Assembly: GCA_030549495.1 (NCBI GenBank)
Contig: JAUIRK010000372.1
Coordinates: 1-64,000 of the forward strand
Length of the DNA: 64,000 nt
Direction of reading: 5' to 3'
Source of the DNA: Nectonema munidae
Taxonomy: Eukaryota > Nematomorpha > Nectonematoida > Nectonematidae
This document shows positions 29,436-41,939 of the stretch, piece by piece; within the stretch, counting starts at the first letter, position 1; each line of letters begins with the position of its first letter. The translations under genes were made by a program, and so were the position numbers. The notes under the pieces were generated by a model. The model was not told the origin of the DNA, searched no databases, and saw only the letters and a program-made list of their open reading frames with translations.

Positions 29436-30036
29436 TTACATAAGGACTATTGACGTAAAAAGGGAAAGTACATTTATGTGACTTTGAAATCTGTACAATA
29501 AATAGAGAGTATGTGGTACAACCCATCTATTATCCAACTCTTTGTCGTGCATTATGATGAATTTACCGTTATCTGGTCTCGAATAAAGAAGATAATTATT
29601 AGACTCTAGTATTGTATTAGGATTGAAAGACTTGGGATACTTCTTACTACATTTACCGTCTCTCATACAAATGGATTTTACATTATGTACATCACATGGA
29701 CCATGGCACATATGTTTTTTAACCAACTCATATAAAACTGGATGACTAACTTTATCAGGCATTTGAGCCGAAATAATTTTATCTATTTTTTCTTCGCTGT
29801 CTATTGGTTCGTTTAGGATAAGTAAGATATGGGCATGAGGGAGAGAACGTTTCTCAAACTCGATGGTGTAGACATAACCCTTAACACTACCAAATAAATT
29901 ATGTAAAATTTCCTCCATTAGGAAGTTTGACTTAAGGTGGAATACTCTAACTAATATATCAGCTCGATCATATGAAGATTGATTCTTTACTAAACTTTCT
30001 TGTGAAAGAAGCTGGTAAAATAATTTTTGCCATGAC
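29436..30036 (-). pseudogene. Helitron Rep domain, catalytic tyrosine region deleted
   Basis: A 200-residue open frame with the HUH motif region (YTIEFEKRSLPHAHILLILN) and the conserved MCHGPC and KCSKKYPKSFNP segments, then WVVPHTLYLLYRFQSHINV. In complete Helitrons about 100 residues with the YxxxY catalytic tyrosines follow HINV. Here only about 15 codons separate HINV from the next conserved block IKLDRQLP, so the tyrosine region is gone. The copy at 57695-58123 shares this deletion. Confidence 0.88.
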
Positions 30037-30130
30037 AAAAACTGTCAATCAAAATCAAAAATTAAAAATTTTTAGCAAAAGTTTGACATTATCTGTAGTT
30101 AACCTTATAACTTAGAATCTATATTATATA
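30037..30130. repeat. Flank shared by two Helitron 3' ends
   Basis: About 94 bp (aaaaactgtcaat to tatattatata) recur at 54313-54401, each directly outside a Helitron 3' terminus. Either both insertions are one duplicated locus or this is extra sequence carried past the terminator. Confidence 0.8.
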
Positions 30131-30170
30131 CTAGACGGTCCCTGTGTTTTTCTCTCGCTTCGCTCGAGAC
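30131..30170 (-). other. Helitron 3' terminus (hairpin and CTAG)
   Basis: On the minus strand: CTCGAGCGAAGCGAGAG (hairpin, including the very stable GCGAAGC mini-hairpin), 17 bases, then CTAG at 30134-30131 followed by T. This fits the Helitron 3' end rule: hairpin, CTRR, insertion before T. The Helitron it ends extends to the right. The same terminus is at 54402-54441. Confidence 0.85.
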
Positions 30171-30239
30171 GTAGGATTCTGGGTTCCCAAAATTCTAGGA
30201 CGTGTGAAGAAACATCATTGCTACTGTGATTCTACGACG

Positions 30240-30512
30240 TGTCAAAGATCATTGGTACTGTGATTCTAAGACGTGTCAAAGATCATTGATACGGAGTGAT
30301 TCTAGGTCCATTTAAAGATCATTGGTACCGCGTGATTCTAGGTCCAGTTAAAGATCATTGGTACCGCGTGATTCTAGGTCCAGTTAAAGATCATTGGTAC
30401 CGCGTGATTCTAGGTCCAGTTAAAGATCATTGGTACCGCGTGATTCTAGGTCCAGTTAAAGATCATTGATACCGCGTGATCCTAGATTCTATGAAAGATC
30501 ATTGGTACTTTT
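30240..30512. repeat. 36-bp minisatellite near Helitron 3' end
   Basis: About 7 units with a period of 36 bp (attggtaccg at 30321 and 30357). Inner units are almost identical (ggtaccgcgtgattctagg), outer ones diverged. The related array at 54490-54845 has about 9-10 units. Confidence 0.95.
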
Positions 30513-30689
30513 TAAAAGAAATTTATTGATAATCGTATAAATTGTAACGAAGAAAAGTAAAATATGCTTTAAAAAAATAATGACACGATTTCCAAAACCA
30601 CCCAAGAGGTAAGTGTTATGCTTTCGTTTTTGTTGACGCAGTATCCCCAGAAGGCCTAATCTGCGGGACGTGAGTCCTTTTAATTATTC

Positions 30690-31500
30690 GACTTTCCACC
30701 TTGAGAACAAAACCTAATCTCGCCTATACCTCGACTTACCACCTTCAGAACAGAACCTAAACTAATCTCACCTATACCTCGACCTTTCACCTTCAGAACA
30801 GACCTAAACTAATCTCACCTATACCTCGACCTTCCACCTTCAAAACAGACCTAAACTAATCTCACCTATACTTCGCCCTTGCACCTTCAGAACAGAACCT
30901 ATTCTCACCTATATCTCGACCTTTCACCTTCTGAACAGAACCTAATCTCACCTATACCTCGACCTTCCACCTTCAGAACAGACCTAAACTAATCTCGCCT
31001 ATACTTCGACCTTCCACCTTCACAACAGAACCTATTTTCGTCTATAGCTCGACCTTCCACATTCAGAACAGAATCTAATCTCGCATATACCTCGTACTTC
31101 GACCTTCAAAACAGAACCTAATCTCGCCTATACCTCGACCTTCCACCTTCAGAACAGAACCTATTCTCACCTATACCTCGATCGTCCACCTTCAGAACAG
31201 AACCTAATCTCTCCTATACCTCGACCTTCCACCTTCAGAACAGAACCTAATCTCGCACATACCTCGCTCTTCCACCTTCAGAACAGAACCTAATCTCGCC
31301 TATACCTCGCTCTTCCACCTTCAGAACAGAACCTAATCTCGCCTATACTTCGACCTTCCACCTTCAGAACACAACCTAAACTAATCTCACCTATACCAAA
31401 CCTAATTATACTTCGACTTTCCACCTTCAGAACAAAACCTAAACTAAGCTCGCCTATACCTCGACCTTCCACCTTCAGAACAGAACGTAAACTAATCTCG
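30690..31500. repeat. 43-49-bp minisatellite, about 18 units
   Basis: Imperfect tandem units centred on cctatacctcgaccttcc and accttcagaacagaacct, 43 bp or a few bases longer where aaacta is inserted. It lies between the 36-bp array and the helicase remnant, as part of the Helitron 3' UTR. Shorter versions are at 18650-18745 and 55030-55198. Confidence 0.95.
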
Positions 31501-31575
31501 CGAAAAAAACTTATATAAACACAATATTTGATTATTATTTAAAATAAGCCCTATAAATAAATAAATAAACTAATT

Positions 31576-32271
31576 TAAAAAAGTATTAATGAGTTTTATT
31601 AATAACAGGTTAAAATAAAACATTTTTTTACATAAAAATAATTCATATCTTTGGCAGGCTGGTCAATGAAGAATTTGATGGAGTCTTTGCTACGACAGCG
31701 ACAGGCTACATATAGTTGTCCATGAGTGAAAATGTCTTTATAGTTCTTCAGATAAATACCTACTCTGTCGAAGCTCTGTGCTTGAGATTTATTAATTGTT
31801 ATTGCTTTGAAAAATTTTCTTCAAAATTAAATGAGTTCCATTGCAGAGGCCTTCTTTGGAGAAGATTACTGATAAGTATTATTGGACAGCCAAAATTTAA
31901 GCTTCAGTTCATGAGGAGGTAAATTTAAAAATTCAATTTTAGGTACCCAGTAGCGAAAAAGGCATGCTCTTCATTTTCAATAAAAACCTGTCAATGAATT
32001 CAATATTTCATTAATAACCAAAGATTGATCCTCATTCATTTTTCTGTAGTTTTCTTCGAAATGAATGCTTTCTTCTTTATAATTATAATTGAGTTCATAA
32101 AAAATGCTTGAAAGTGAAAGGTTAGTTTCTGAAATCCTTTCAAACCCAAAGTCTACAATCGTTTTCCCTTGTATCGCCAAAAAGAATAAATTTTTAGCAG
32201 TGTCGAAGTGTAAACCCATTTTTTTCCACGTTCAATGCTTCTGTAAAATAGTCTTCACTAAGATGGTCTTT
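31576..32271 (-). pseudogene. Helitron helicase remnant (copy B)
   Basis: The same internally deleted helicase as 1-698: C-terminal part at 31576-31805 and N-terminal part at 32219-31977. Here its downstream neighbours (minisatellite and 3' terminus at 30131) are visible, showing the remnant is the 3' portion of a non-autonomous Helitron. Confidence 0.85.
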
Positions 32272-32838
32272 TCAGTTACATACACAAAACATATAAATAA
32301 ATAATTTCAACCAATCAGAATGCTTCAAACACATACATGCACAAAACATATAAATAAATAATTTCAACCAATCAGAATGCTTCAAACACATACATGCACA
32401 AAACATATAAATAAATAATTTCAACCAATCAGAATGCTTCAAACACATACATACACAAAACATATAAATAAATAATTTCAACCAATCAGAATGCTTCAAA
32501 CACATACATACACAAAACATATAAATAAATAATTTCAACCAATCAGAATGCTTCAAACACATACATGCACAAAACATATAAATAAATAATTTCAACCAAT
32601 CAGAATGCTTCAAACACATACATACACAAAACATATTAATAAATAATTTCAACCAATCAGAATGCTTCAAACACATACATACACAAAACATATAAATAAA
32701 TAATTTCAACCAATCAGAATGCTTCAAACACATACATACACAAAACATATAAATAAATAATTTCAACCAATCAGAATGCTTCAAACACATACATACACAA
32801 AACATATAAATAAATAATTTCAACCAATCAGAATGCTA
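32272..32838. repeat. 57-bp tandem repeat, 10 units (copy B)
   Basis: Ten units of the CCAATCAG and TATAAATAAATA repeat, against nine in copy A. The minus strand stays open for 183 residues only because the period is divisible by three. Confidence 0.95.
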
Positions 32839-33216
32839 GCTTAAAATATAATTTCTAGATGTTCGTTGTTGGTTTTAGCGTCCGTTATATATTTAAGGTT
32901 AACGACCTGTGTTTTGTGCGCATATTTTTGCTTTTACGCTAACTAAATTCACACGTTATGGCAACATAGATTTAATTTTAACGCATCATACCAAATACAC
33001 GCATTTGATTGGTTTAAGCCCTACCAATTTTTTTGTTTGAACATGCATAGCTTGGTGTGTCTTGAAATGTCTTCATTTACGCAATTTGCACTACCAATCG
33101 TTACCACCTTTATTTGGAAGAAGGTAAATAATTTACAACAAATATTTTTACACATATCATTTTAAAACAAACAATATATATTTATACAATAGTCTGTATT
33201 TAGCGCACTATACACA

Positions 33217-34128
33217 ATGGGGTTCACAAATAAAAACACGCAATTTACAACGTTTATCTTTGATAAAATTTCAAAAAAATATGTTCTACTAGAACAGGAT
33301 GAAAACATGAACGAGTTAGAAATTTCCATAGAAGCACTAGAAATAAAAAATGAACAAAAAATAGAACAAAAAGAAGAAAAACTTGATAAAAGTGTGAAAG
33401 GGATTAATGATGAAAATTTGAATTGCCAAGAAGGAGTAGGAAATTCAAAATCAAAAAGTATTAAAGAAGAAAAAAAGAGGAGACGAGTAAAGGTTAATAA
33501 AAAATCTGCACCACTGAAACAAAAAGAAAATATAAACATAGCATTGTTAGAAATTTTATTTGACGCACTAGAAAAAAAATATGAACTGGATATAGAACAA
33601 AGAGAAGGAAAAACTGAGAAAAGGAAGCGAAATGAAGAAGATAAAAGTGTGAAAAGAATCAATGTTGAAAATTTGAATAACAGAGAAGAAATAGGAAACT
33701 CAAAATCAAGAAATATAGAAGAAAAGAAACCGCGTTATGTAAAAATTAAAAGTAAAGCAGAACTGAAACAAGAAGAAAACATAAGCATTGCCCTTGATCA
33801 TTTAGCACTAGAAAAAAAATATGAACTGGATATAGAACAAAGAGAAGGAAAACCTGAGAAAAGGAAGCGAAATGAAGAAGATAAAAGTGTGAAAAGAATC
33901 AATGTTGAAAATTTGAATAACAGAGAAGAAGTAGGAAACTCAAAATCAAGAAATATAGAAGAAAAGAAACCGCATTATGTAAAAATTAAAAGTAAAGCAG
34001 AACTGAAACAAGAAGAAAACATAAGCATAGCCCTTGAGCATTTGGTTCTAGGAGAAGCATTGACGAAGAAAAAGCGTTGGCGATTTTACAATTGTTTTAT
34101 GTTGCCGCTTGCTTCTCATCTACATTAG
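33217..34128 (+). CDS. Lys/Glu-rich repeat protein, copy B (unknown function)
   Basis: 303 residues, same architecture as 1580-2491: one diverged and two near-identical ~80-residue repeats, basic clusters and a short less polar C-terminal tail (RWRFYNCFMLPLASHLH). It differs from copy A at residue ~36 (Glu here, Lys in A) and in the third repeat (Asn here, Thr in A). Asn matches the other repeats, so this copy is probably closer to the ancestor. Both frames stay open. Function unknown; no intron, signal peptide or membrane segment. Confidence 0.6.
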   Translation: MGFTNKNTQFTTFIFDKISKKYVLLEQDENMNELEISIEALEIKNEQKIEQKEEKLDKSVKGINDENLNCQEGVGNSKSKSIKEEKKRRRVKVNKKSAPLKQKENINIALLEILFDALEKKYELDIEQREGKTEKRKRNEEDKSVKRINVENLNNREEIGNSKSRNIEEKKPRYVKIKSKAELKQEENISIALDHLALEKKYELDIEQREGKPEKRKRNEEDKSVKRINVENLNNREEVGNSKSRNIEEKKPHYVKIKSKAELKQEENISIALEHLVLGEALTKKKRWRFYNCFMLPLASHLH

Positions 34129-37100
34129 CCACCATCTCCTTATCTGTTTTTCCTCATCACTTTGTAGCACATATGAATAATGCTAACTGTTACTGCTGCA
34201 CATAACCACTGCCATATCACATATTTCCTCTATTTTTATCTTCACTTTTTTTGAAAGCAATATAGCTAGTAATATACATTAATTGCAAATGTTTAATTAC
34301 ATTTTTTTAATTATCACATCTTCATTATTGGTCTATCAATTTGGACAAGCAAAACAATAACTTAATAACAACTAAAAAACCTTTCAAAAATAATTGTTGA
34401 GAAATATCAGCTTAAAAAAGTTTATATTAGAGGCTATCATATTAATAATTTATACAATAAAACTTTTCATTAAAAATTTAAGTCAGGATTTTAGATGTAA
34501 AATTATAACTATTAAATAACAAAAACTGAATATTACACTGAATATTAATTTGAAGTAAATATTACACAAAACTGAAAAAAGTTCCGGTCAAAAAGTTGAA
34601 AATCAACTACAGGTTTAAAAAATGGTGCTTTTTTTACGCTTTTACCCAACTTATTATACTAAATTTTAGAATTTTTACAAAAAAAATTTTCTTAAACGAG
34701 CCTACGTTATATCCATCAATATACATCTTAATAACTGTATTGAATAAAAAAAAGTACAGAAGTAAAATGAATAGAAAAATAATGATGAAGATTTACAAAA
34801 TAAATAATAGTATGAGAGAAAAACGATGAATGATAACCATATGCGCAAGCAAAGTGTTGAGAGCGAGCAAGAAAAGTGATGAGTGAGCGGCCCACACAGA
34901 TTACAGTATTATTAATTATAATTTTATGTATAAGTCTAGATTTAGACTTCTCAGAGAACTAGGTTGACTGATTTTCACTTATCATCTCTTATAAAAGTTC
35001 GCACTGCCCAGAAATTTCAGCCAGACAGCAAAGATTGTCAATAACAAGAGGTGTCAAGCCTCGGTCAAGAACATGTAAAGTATTTGAATAATTAATAATA
35101 AATGTTTATTTTGAACTATTGTAATTTATGTGCATTTCATTTGTAGTTCATTAAATACATGTGGGCCATGTATGAAACTTTTTTTATATTGAAATAAAGA
35201 ACAGTTTTACATCCTTGCTAATTTTTTAATTAAATTATTTTGTTTAACTATACATGACTTTGTACTTGCATTTTTGAATATAATCAAAGCATTACATGTT
35301 TCTAAGTTAAAAGTAAAATATTTTGCAACAATTTTATTCAACTTTAAATATAATTGTAGGAGTGCCGCCCTTATGAGAACACAAACTCACTCATTTGACC
35401 CTCATGGGACTCCGAGTTTGACAGGCCTGCTTTAGAATGTCTGTAATGTAACTAAGTTTGTGTTAAAGAGTACATTTGTAATTCTAAGTGATGGTGAGAC
35501 CCAATAACTTAAAACTCTGTACTTTATAGTATCCAATCTCGTTTAAAACTGAGTCAAATTTTAAAAATTGAATCTGAAACATCTTAGGAAGTTTCTTCAT
35601 TGTTTTTTAAGCAATACTTCATATTTCTGACATGCTTTTATTATCTGCTTCATTTTCAATATTAAAAACAAATTGTAAAGCTTCTTAGGTTTCATGTCGT
35701 GACATTTTTCCATTTTTGTTTCTTCATTGTGCTTTTTGGAATTAGAATCAAAATAATAATTTTTAATTTACAAATCGTTAGAATTATGTTCATTAGTTGA
35801 ATAAAAAAAATTAGAGCTAACAGAAAAGTTTTCTCCTTTTTGGCAATTGTTCAACTTAGATTTACTTATTTTTCAACAGTTTTAATAACATTGATTTCAT
35901 TTTTCTCAGTTGTATTCAATTCCTAAAATTCACACTTTTAGTTAATTAAAAAGTTGTTAAATATTTCTTTTTTACTTTGTAGAACAAAATGATTTCGAGT
36001 AAAATTTTATCATTGGGCTAAAAAATATATTTTGATACAGAAAAAAAACAATTTTTTGATTTCTTGACATTTCTGCCCAAAATTTCCTGCTGAATGGGTT
36101 AGAAATTCAAAATTCTCATAATTTGGGAAAAAAGAAAATACTAGAACATTAACTTCACTTGCTGCAAAAAATATAGATAAATTCGGGCAAAATTTTATTG
36201 TAGAAGTTAATCAAAGTAAATTAGAGTAATAAGGATTTATAACAATGTCATTCTGAAGATTCTCGTTTACATGTATTTATTGAAGAAACACACTTTTCGT
36301 AAGCTTCAATTTATTTTTGAAATTTCAGAGCATTACATTTTCTCATTTTAGTAGAGAGCAAAGTGGAGTAGGGCTCCAGGCGAAACCACTATAAAAAAAG
36401 CGTGCCAAGTGTAGTACCTCTTGGGTGGTATGGAAAACTACACAAAAATTGATTATTAAAAAATGGAAGACAAATCTTATGTATGGATGTATTGATTTGA
36501 AAACAAATTTATATGTCTGGATATCATATTCATGTATCGAATAAGATTAAAGATAAAAGCCTTCAAAAGTTTTTGCAATAATATTTTCGGTTACAACAGT
36601 TACAAATTTCAAAATTCCATCCATATTGTTTCCAATATAATTTTTGTGTTACTGTAATAATAAAACGCTGAAGATCTTTATTACACAAGAAAATGCGAGT
36701 TAGAAAAAGACGAATGCACACACACACATATTTATAAGTATAATGCTCAATTTAACTTAGAATGGAAAATTCAATTAACAATCAGAAGGTATATACAATT
36801 AACAGGTACAATTAACTTGAATTGTTCTAATATGACATTCACCCCATGTAGGAAATAATTCATCAAGATTTAAATTTTGATTTTAACATCTAATTTCTGA
36901 TTCGAAGATTTATTTTTAAGATCTAAAATATAAAAATTTATTAAAAAAAGTAAAAAATTGATTCATACTTTTTAAATATTCTTTGCCATGGTTTTTTCCA
37001 ATGTTAGACTATTTTTTGATTACTAACCTGCCATCAGAAGAAAGAAAATTCTGCTTTACAAAATCACGTTGATTGATGGAAATAAAATTGTGGTAAAATT

Positions 37101-38307
37101 TTTCTTTTTCTTGTTCTCACAACTTTCCATAATCGTGAGTAGAGATTCCAAATTTTTTAGTTGATCAGAAATTTAAAATTTTCCAGAAACTCTAATTGTA
37201 CTTTTCATAAGTTCTTCATACTTGACTTGATCATAAAGAGCATCAATCATCATACTGATTTTCATTGGCTTCCAGTTCTGGTTGCTTTTAAGAACATGAT
37301 TTGCTCTATTATTTTTCCAATCATAAGAAATGTAAAGACGATTTTTTTCTATTTATAAAATTATATTTTTGAATCTTAGGAAACAATTTCTTTTTAAAAT
37401 ATCCAATAACTTCTTGAACATAATTATTTTCAAAAATTTTTATTTTCAACAAAAATTCATAATTTGAACAAGTTAATTATTACATTTTCATTAAAGATAA
37501 AATTTACATCCTTTTTTAATTAAGTAATTAAATCAGTCTTTTCATTAAAGCAAATGGTTCAAATCTTGTTTGTTTTCAATTTGCATGGTTCGTTTACAGA
37601 TTTTCATAAAATTTCAAAAATGTAGAAAATTTTTAGGAAATACAAAGAATTTATTATTAGTTTATAAAATTTATTATTTTTATTGAAAAACATACCATTA
37701 AGCTTCTGTTAATTGAAATTTCGATCAAAATATCCAAATTAACGCCATCTACAAATTCACCAGGAAGTAACAAAATAACCAAAATTTCAAAAACAACACA
37801 TATGATGATATTTTTTATTTTCAAAATAATTTAGATGAAACTAAGAAAAAATTTTACATGTTGTTATTTGATGTGGTCAGATATATTTTTCTACACGAAT
37901 TTCATCATTGAAAAATAGCGTGGAGTAAAAAGCCATGCTTGGTATTGCGAGGGCTATTAATTATGTCTGGTCTATTCCTATAGGAATAACTTTTTTCTCT
38001 ACATACGTGGAGACATTATCTTTTAAATGCCTTGTGGATAATAAATAAGCAAAATTGCGCAGATTTTATTAAGACTGCTTCCTGATCCTTTCCAAATAAG
38101 AGATTATGTTTTTGTGAATAAAAATGAGTTTGCTTAAAAACATTGAACGCAAATACATAAAAAAAACTCGTTGAAAATGTCAAAAGTTGATTCAAAAGAA
38201 AAAAAAATAGTCCTGAGAATATAGCATTTCTCTAACTACTTTTATTAAAAATATAAGAACACTGAAAAACAGTGATTGTGACAAAAAATGGTCCTAAATT
38301 ATAGGTT
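34129..38307. other. Non-coding part of copy B
   Basis: AT-rich. It contains the hAT MITE (35047-35430), the 76-bp sequence that the cassette replaced in copy A (36448-36524) and the piggyBac-like element (37586-37953). No other gene seen. Confidence 0.7.
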
Positions 38308-38438
38308 TTATCGATTCCTAATACAATTCAACCTCTTTATTAAATAAGATCATTCATTTTTAATCATTCATGTGCAAAACTTGAGTCTGTATGGCAAAAT
38401 TATTACTGGTCCTCTACCGGTTAAAAAACATATACGCT

Positions 38439-38732
38439 TTATGAAAGGGTGTTCTGAAGAAATTGTAGATTCTCTATTTTTGAATTCCTTGAAACAATAT
38501 TAAATTTTTTTAGTACTAAAAATAAGGTTTTTGGGTTATTCTTGAATCTATTTTTAATATATGCTAATACTTTGGCGTGAGTTGGGAAGTATTCACAATT
38601 AATTTTCGAATTTCCATGAGGTAAATTATTTGCTGAAGCGCTTCCTAAGTACTCATATAAACAAATAGAACTTTCTTCATCATCCAACCACGAAATCCGT
38701 GTCTTAAAATTTTGATTACTTTTGAACAGCAA
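38439..38732 (-). pseudogene. Unidentified decayed coding block
   Basis: A 97-residue open frame (ISWLDDEESSICLYEYLG, then FPTHAKVLAYIKNRFKNNPK). I do not recognise the family. With 39476-39904 on the same strand it may be part of one old gene or transposon broken by the LINE insertion at 38758. Short open pieces lie between them on the same strand. Confidence 0.35.
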
Positions 38733-38757
38733 ATAATATCTATTTAGTATAAAACAA

Positions 38758-39037
38758 GATCTCTTTGTGCAATATCATTTAAGCGGCTCATGAGCCTTTG
38801 GATTGCACAGTTTTCTCTTTTTTTAATATATTTTTTTATTATTGTTGTGTGTCTTTTTGTTATGGTAATTTTACTGTGCCATATTTTGATTTTTCTATAT
38901 TTCGAGTTATTCTTCTACTTTTTTTTAATTCAAACAGCTTTGATGGAGTTTGATTCCACTCACTTAAATTATAATCATTAATACATTATGTAATCATTGT
39001 GTCACTCATGTTTTGTTTCAAATAAACTTCTTCTTCT
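38758..39037 (+). mobile_element. 5'-truncated LINE 3' end with target duplication
   Basis: 280 bp ending aataaacttcttcttctt, flanked by the 13-bp direct repeat TAGTATAAAACAA (38745-38757 and 39038-39050). The TTC-repeat tail matches the tail type of the LINE at 46236-49590, so it is a CR1/L2-like insertion. Confidence 0.85.
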
Positions 39038-39475
39038 TAGTATAAAACAAAACACGAGTTATATTTGCTATTAAACTTAACTTTTGTTTTTTGACCCGAA
39101 AATAATTTATAAAACTTATCATTTTTCTTATAATTGTGGACCTAGTATCTTCAATTTTCTCATTAAACTTTTTTCCACTAGAAATTGTGACCCATGGACC
39201 ATAACTATCATAAAAATAATTTTTGTTATTTCTATACATTTTTTATCACAAAATATTCATTCTCTTTTGGTCTATCAGGAACAGTATGTAGAGAATCTTG
39301 ATAATTATTTAGTTATTTAGAATAAAAATAACATCTTCAGTACCCAAAAAAACTTTATTTTTCAGTTTGACAACTAACCAATTTTTTATAGGAATTTCAG
39401 AGATATTCTCGCAATTATCAAGAGGGAATTAGATGGGAATTTGAAAGAGTCACCTTTGTGAAAAAAATGGATTTT

Positions 39476-39904
39476 CTAATAATAATGCAATAAAATGATT
39501 TGGATAAAAATTTTTCTAACTTTTTTATTAAATTTAGGGCGAGTCAAAAAAATTCTGATTATTTGATCAGAGTTGAAACTATTTCTAGGAAAGAAGCAAC
39601 AATTTAGAATATTAGCAACTTTGGATTCCTGTATTTTTGAATAGAATGACTGTATAGGACAACCAATGAGAGTTGCATCTGCCATTAGGGAATAGACTGA
39701 AAAAAATAAACAATCAAAACTAATTTTAAAGCTTTTTTCTTCTATATCTACAGCAACTTTATAAAGTTCTTTTGAAAATAACTCCTTTACATAGTATTCT
39801 GTAAAAATATTCAGATCATTTGCAGATTTATATCTAATTTCCAATTTTAGACTTTCATCACCACATAAAAAAAATGGATAAAGAATTGTACAGACAGTTG
39901 CCAT
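39476..39904 (-). pseudogene. Unidentified decayed coding block
   Basis: A 142-residue open frame (IRYKSANDLNIFTEYYVKEL, SLMADATLIGCPIQSFYS, NCCFFPRNSF). Family not recognised. The composition is protein-like rather than random, and flanking same-strand fragments suggest a larger lost gene, perhaps a transposon. Confidence 0.35.
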
Positions 39905-40363
39905 TTAAAAAAGAAGATATGGAAATCATATCAGAAGGAATGTAGAATAACAAAACTTTTTCAAATGTTAGATCACTGTAATAAATAGCTTTAAATTTTT
40001 TAACTAAATGTTCATTATCTTTTTTCAATAAAATATTTTTAGAAATAAAAAAAACTTTATCTTTTTTTAACTCAAAAAGGCAAACAGAACATATAAATTC
40101 AGTAGTCCTTAAATGGAAGAACTCTATAAAAGAAAAGCCTTCACAAGGAAAGTGGTAAAATCATTTAAAGTAAAATTTAACGCAACAAAATCAACTCATT
40201 CACTTCACAGGAACACATTCCCTCCAGCGGCGAATATTAAAAAAGTAGGAAAAAACTAGGATTTGTAACAATAAAAAAGTAAGAAAAAGTAGGATATTCC
40301 TATAAAAAACTAGGAACTAATAAAGTTCAATGTATAGATAAAATTTCAAAGAAAAAAACACTT

Positions 40364-41760
40364 TTATTGCTTTATGTAAGAATTAATCATTCGAATTCTC
40401 TTTTTACCAATATCATTTCTTTCATCAATACATCTTTTAAATGATTCTGTTATTTTTTCAAGATTTATCTTTGCCACATTCAATAATCCTTGACTTATAT
40501 TCATTTCAGTAAAATTTTTTAATTTTATAGCTTGAAACAAAACACCAACACAAATGACAAACTGAACCTCCGCAAGACACTCTTTGTTTGAAAGAAAATC
40601 ACATATTCTCTTGTATCGATTGTTCTTTTCAAGCTGAACCAAAGTATGATCGCCTTTACTTTTTTTAGGTAAGTCTGTTAGAAAATATTTACAAAGTGAA
40701 CACCAGTGTTTCAAAATACGTTGTAATGCGGCTACTAGAGTTAACCAACGACATTGTAAATGACGAATAAAAAACTCTACACCCAGATCAAAATCTTCTA
40801 AAGTAAATGTGTAGTCTTCTTGTTGACAAATATGAGTTTTAAACCATTGATAAATATCAATTGATAATTGTTCTGCGTTTTGTCCATAGAGACGAAGCCC
40901 TTTTTTTAAAGAATTATGAACAGTATGCAAGATGAAAGGAACAAAAGGAACCAACCCGGGAAAATCAGCTTCTTTGAGATATGTTTGTATATTTTTCCAT
41001 ATTGCCTTATTAATGTTTGGACCATCTCCACTCAAAGAAACCAGTTGACATAAAGGTAATTGATATTCATCTTCTGTTAAAGCTTCAATAATTGCATCAC
41101 TAACATTTTTTGCTTTAGCATGACCAAACAAACATTATGCTTTTAAAAAACATACTACTTACTTCGCCTTTTTTCTCATTCCAAAATCTAATTACAATAT
41201 CACACTGTTTTTTCTGCTGAGCTTGACTCGTCGAATTCAATTGTGAAAGGACTTTTAGTTTGTCTTATATTTGTAGTAAATTCTTTTTTGAAACAAAGAC
41301 CAAGTCCATCTGATATTAGATAAGAAACTTTTGATTTACTCATTGAAAATTTATCAGAAACAGTTCCAGGAAACATAGCTTTAAAAAGCTTTGAAATGCT
41401 CTCGCATGATGAGTAAGAATAATTTCCAGCAGCAACCTGCATAGCCCACAAAATTTCTGCTTTTGTGACTTGATCATTGATAGATATAGTCTCAAGGTAA
41501 ACTGTTTTATCTAAAGCTTCGACTCTTTGTTCACTTGTACCAATTTTTTGACTAGCTGGCATCAATAATTTTTGATTGGCAAGAGGAACTTTATTTCTAT
41601 GCTTTTGTGTATCAGCATGACCAATGAGTTGTTTAGCTCCAGTAGTTGAACAGGATATGCTTTTGTTACATAGTATACATACTCCAGCAAAACTATTCGA
41701 AGGATCTTTTTTACACCATTTTTTAGAAAGCCAAGGAGGATTAAATTAAGTTTTTCCACT
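40364..41760 (-). pseudogene. hAT transposase relic (SCAND3/ZBED-like)
   Basis: Order on the minus strand: a BED-type zinc finger in broken frames near 41740-41580 (CMLCNKSIS, then GHADTQKHRNK), frame 41565-41200 with SPFTIEFDESSSAEKTV (first catalytic Asp), and frame 41131-40364 with CQLVSLSGDGPNINKAIW, PFILHTVHNSLKKGL and LQCRWLTLVAALQRILKHW. The C-terminal dimerisation part is missing. Flanking tagg-rich motifs at 40224-40300 and 41905-41941 (ccagcg and cgctgg) may be element ends but no target duplication supports them. Confidence 0.85.
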
Positions 41761-41939
41761 AGGCATAGTGTATAAAGTTATTAATTAAAAATAAGCTTAT
41801 TCTAAAAAACAAAATAGTAGATTAAAAATTCAGTGAAAGAAATATCTAAACATAAAAATAGTTTAAAACATTTTAAAGAAAAAATTCACAAACTTGCTAG
41901 TTCCAAGACTAGGAAGGTCGGAAAAAACTAGGAATCGCT

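Larger units (their letters stand above)
31576..38307. repeat. Segmental duplication, copy B
   Basis: Same content and order as copy A (1-8748) without the GC-rich cassette. The left boundary joins the Helitron 3' minisatellite. The right boundary is defined by loss of similarity where copy A meets the LINE tail. Inverted copy C (55199-57147) corresponds to 35168-37134 here. Confidence 0.93.

Noticed and set aside
30119-30135. Helitron 5' end (TC start) on the plus strand at this place
   Set aside because: The TC followed by an AT-rich run looked possible, but the hairpin and CTAG on the minus strand fit a 3' end far better and agree with the order minisatellite, then helicase to the right.
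30240-30512. CRISPR-like array with 36-bp units
   Set aside because: Units follow each other directly without unique spacers, and the window is clearly animal DNA; it is a minisatellite.
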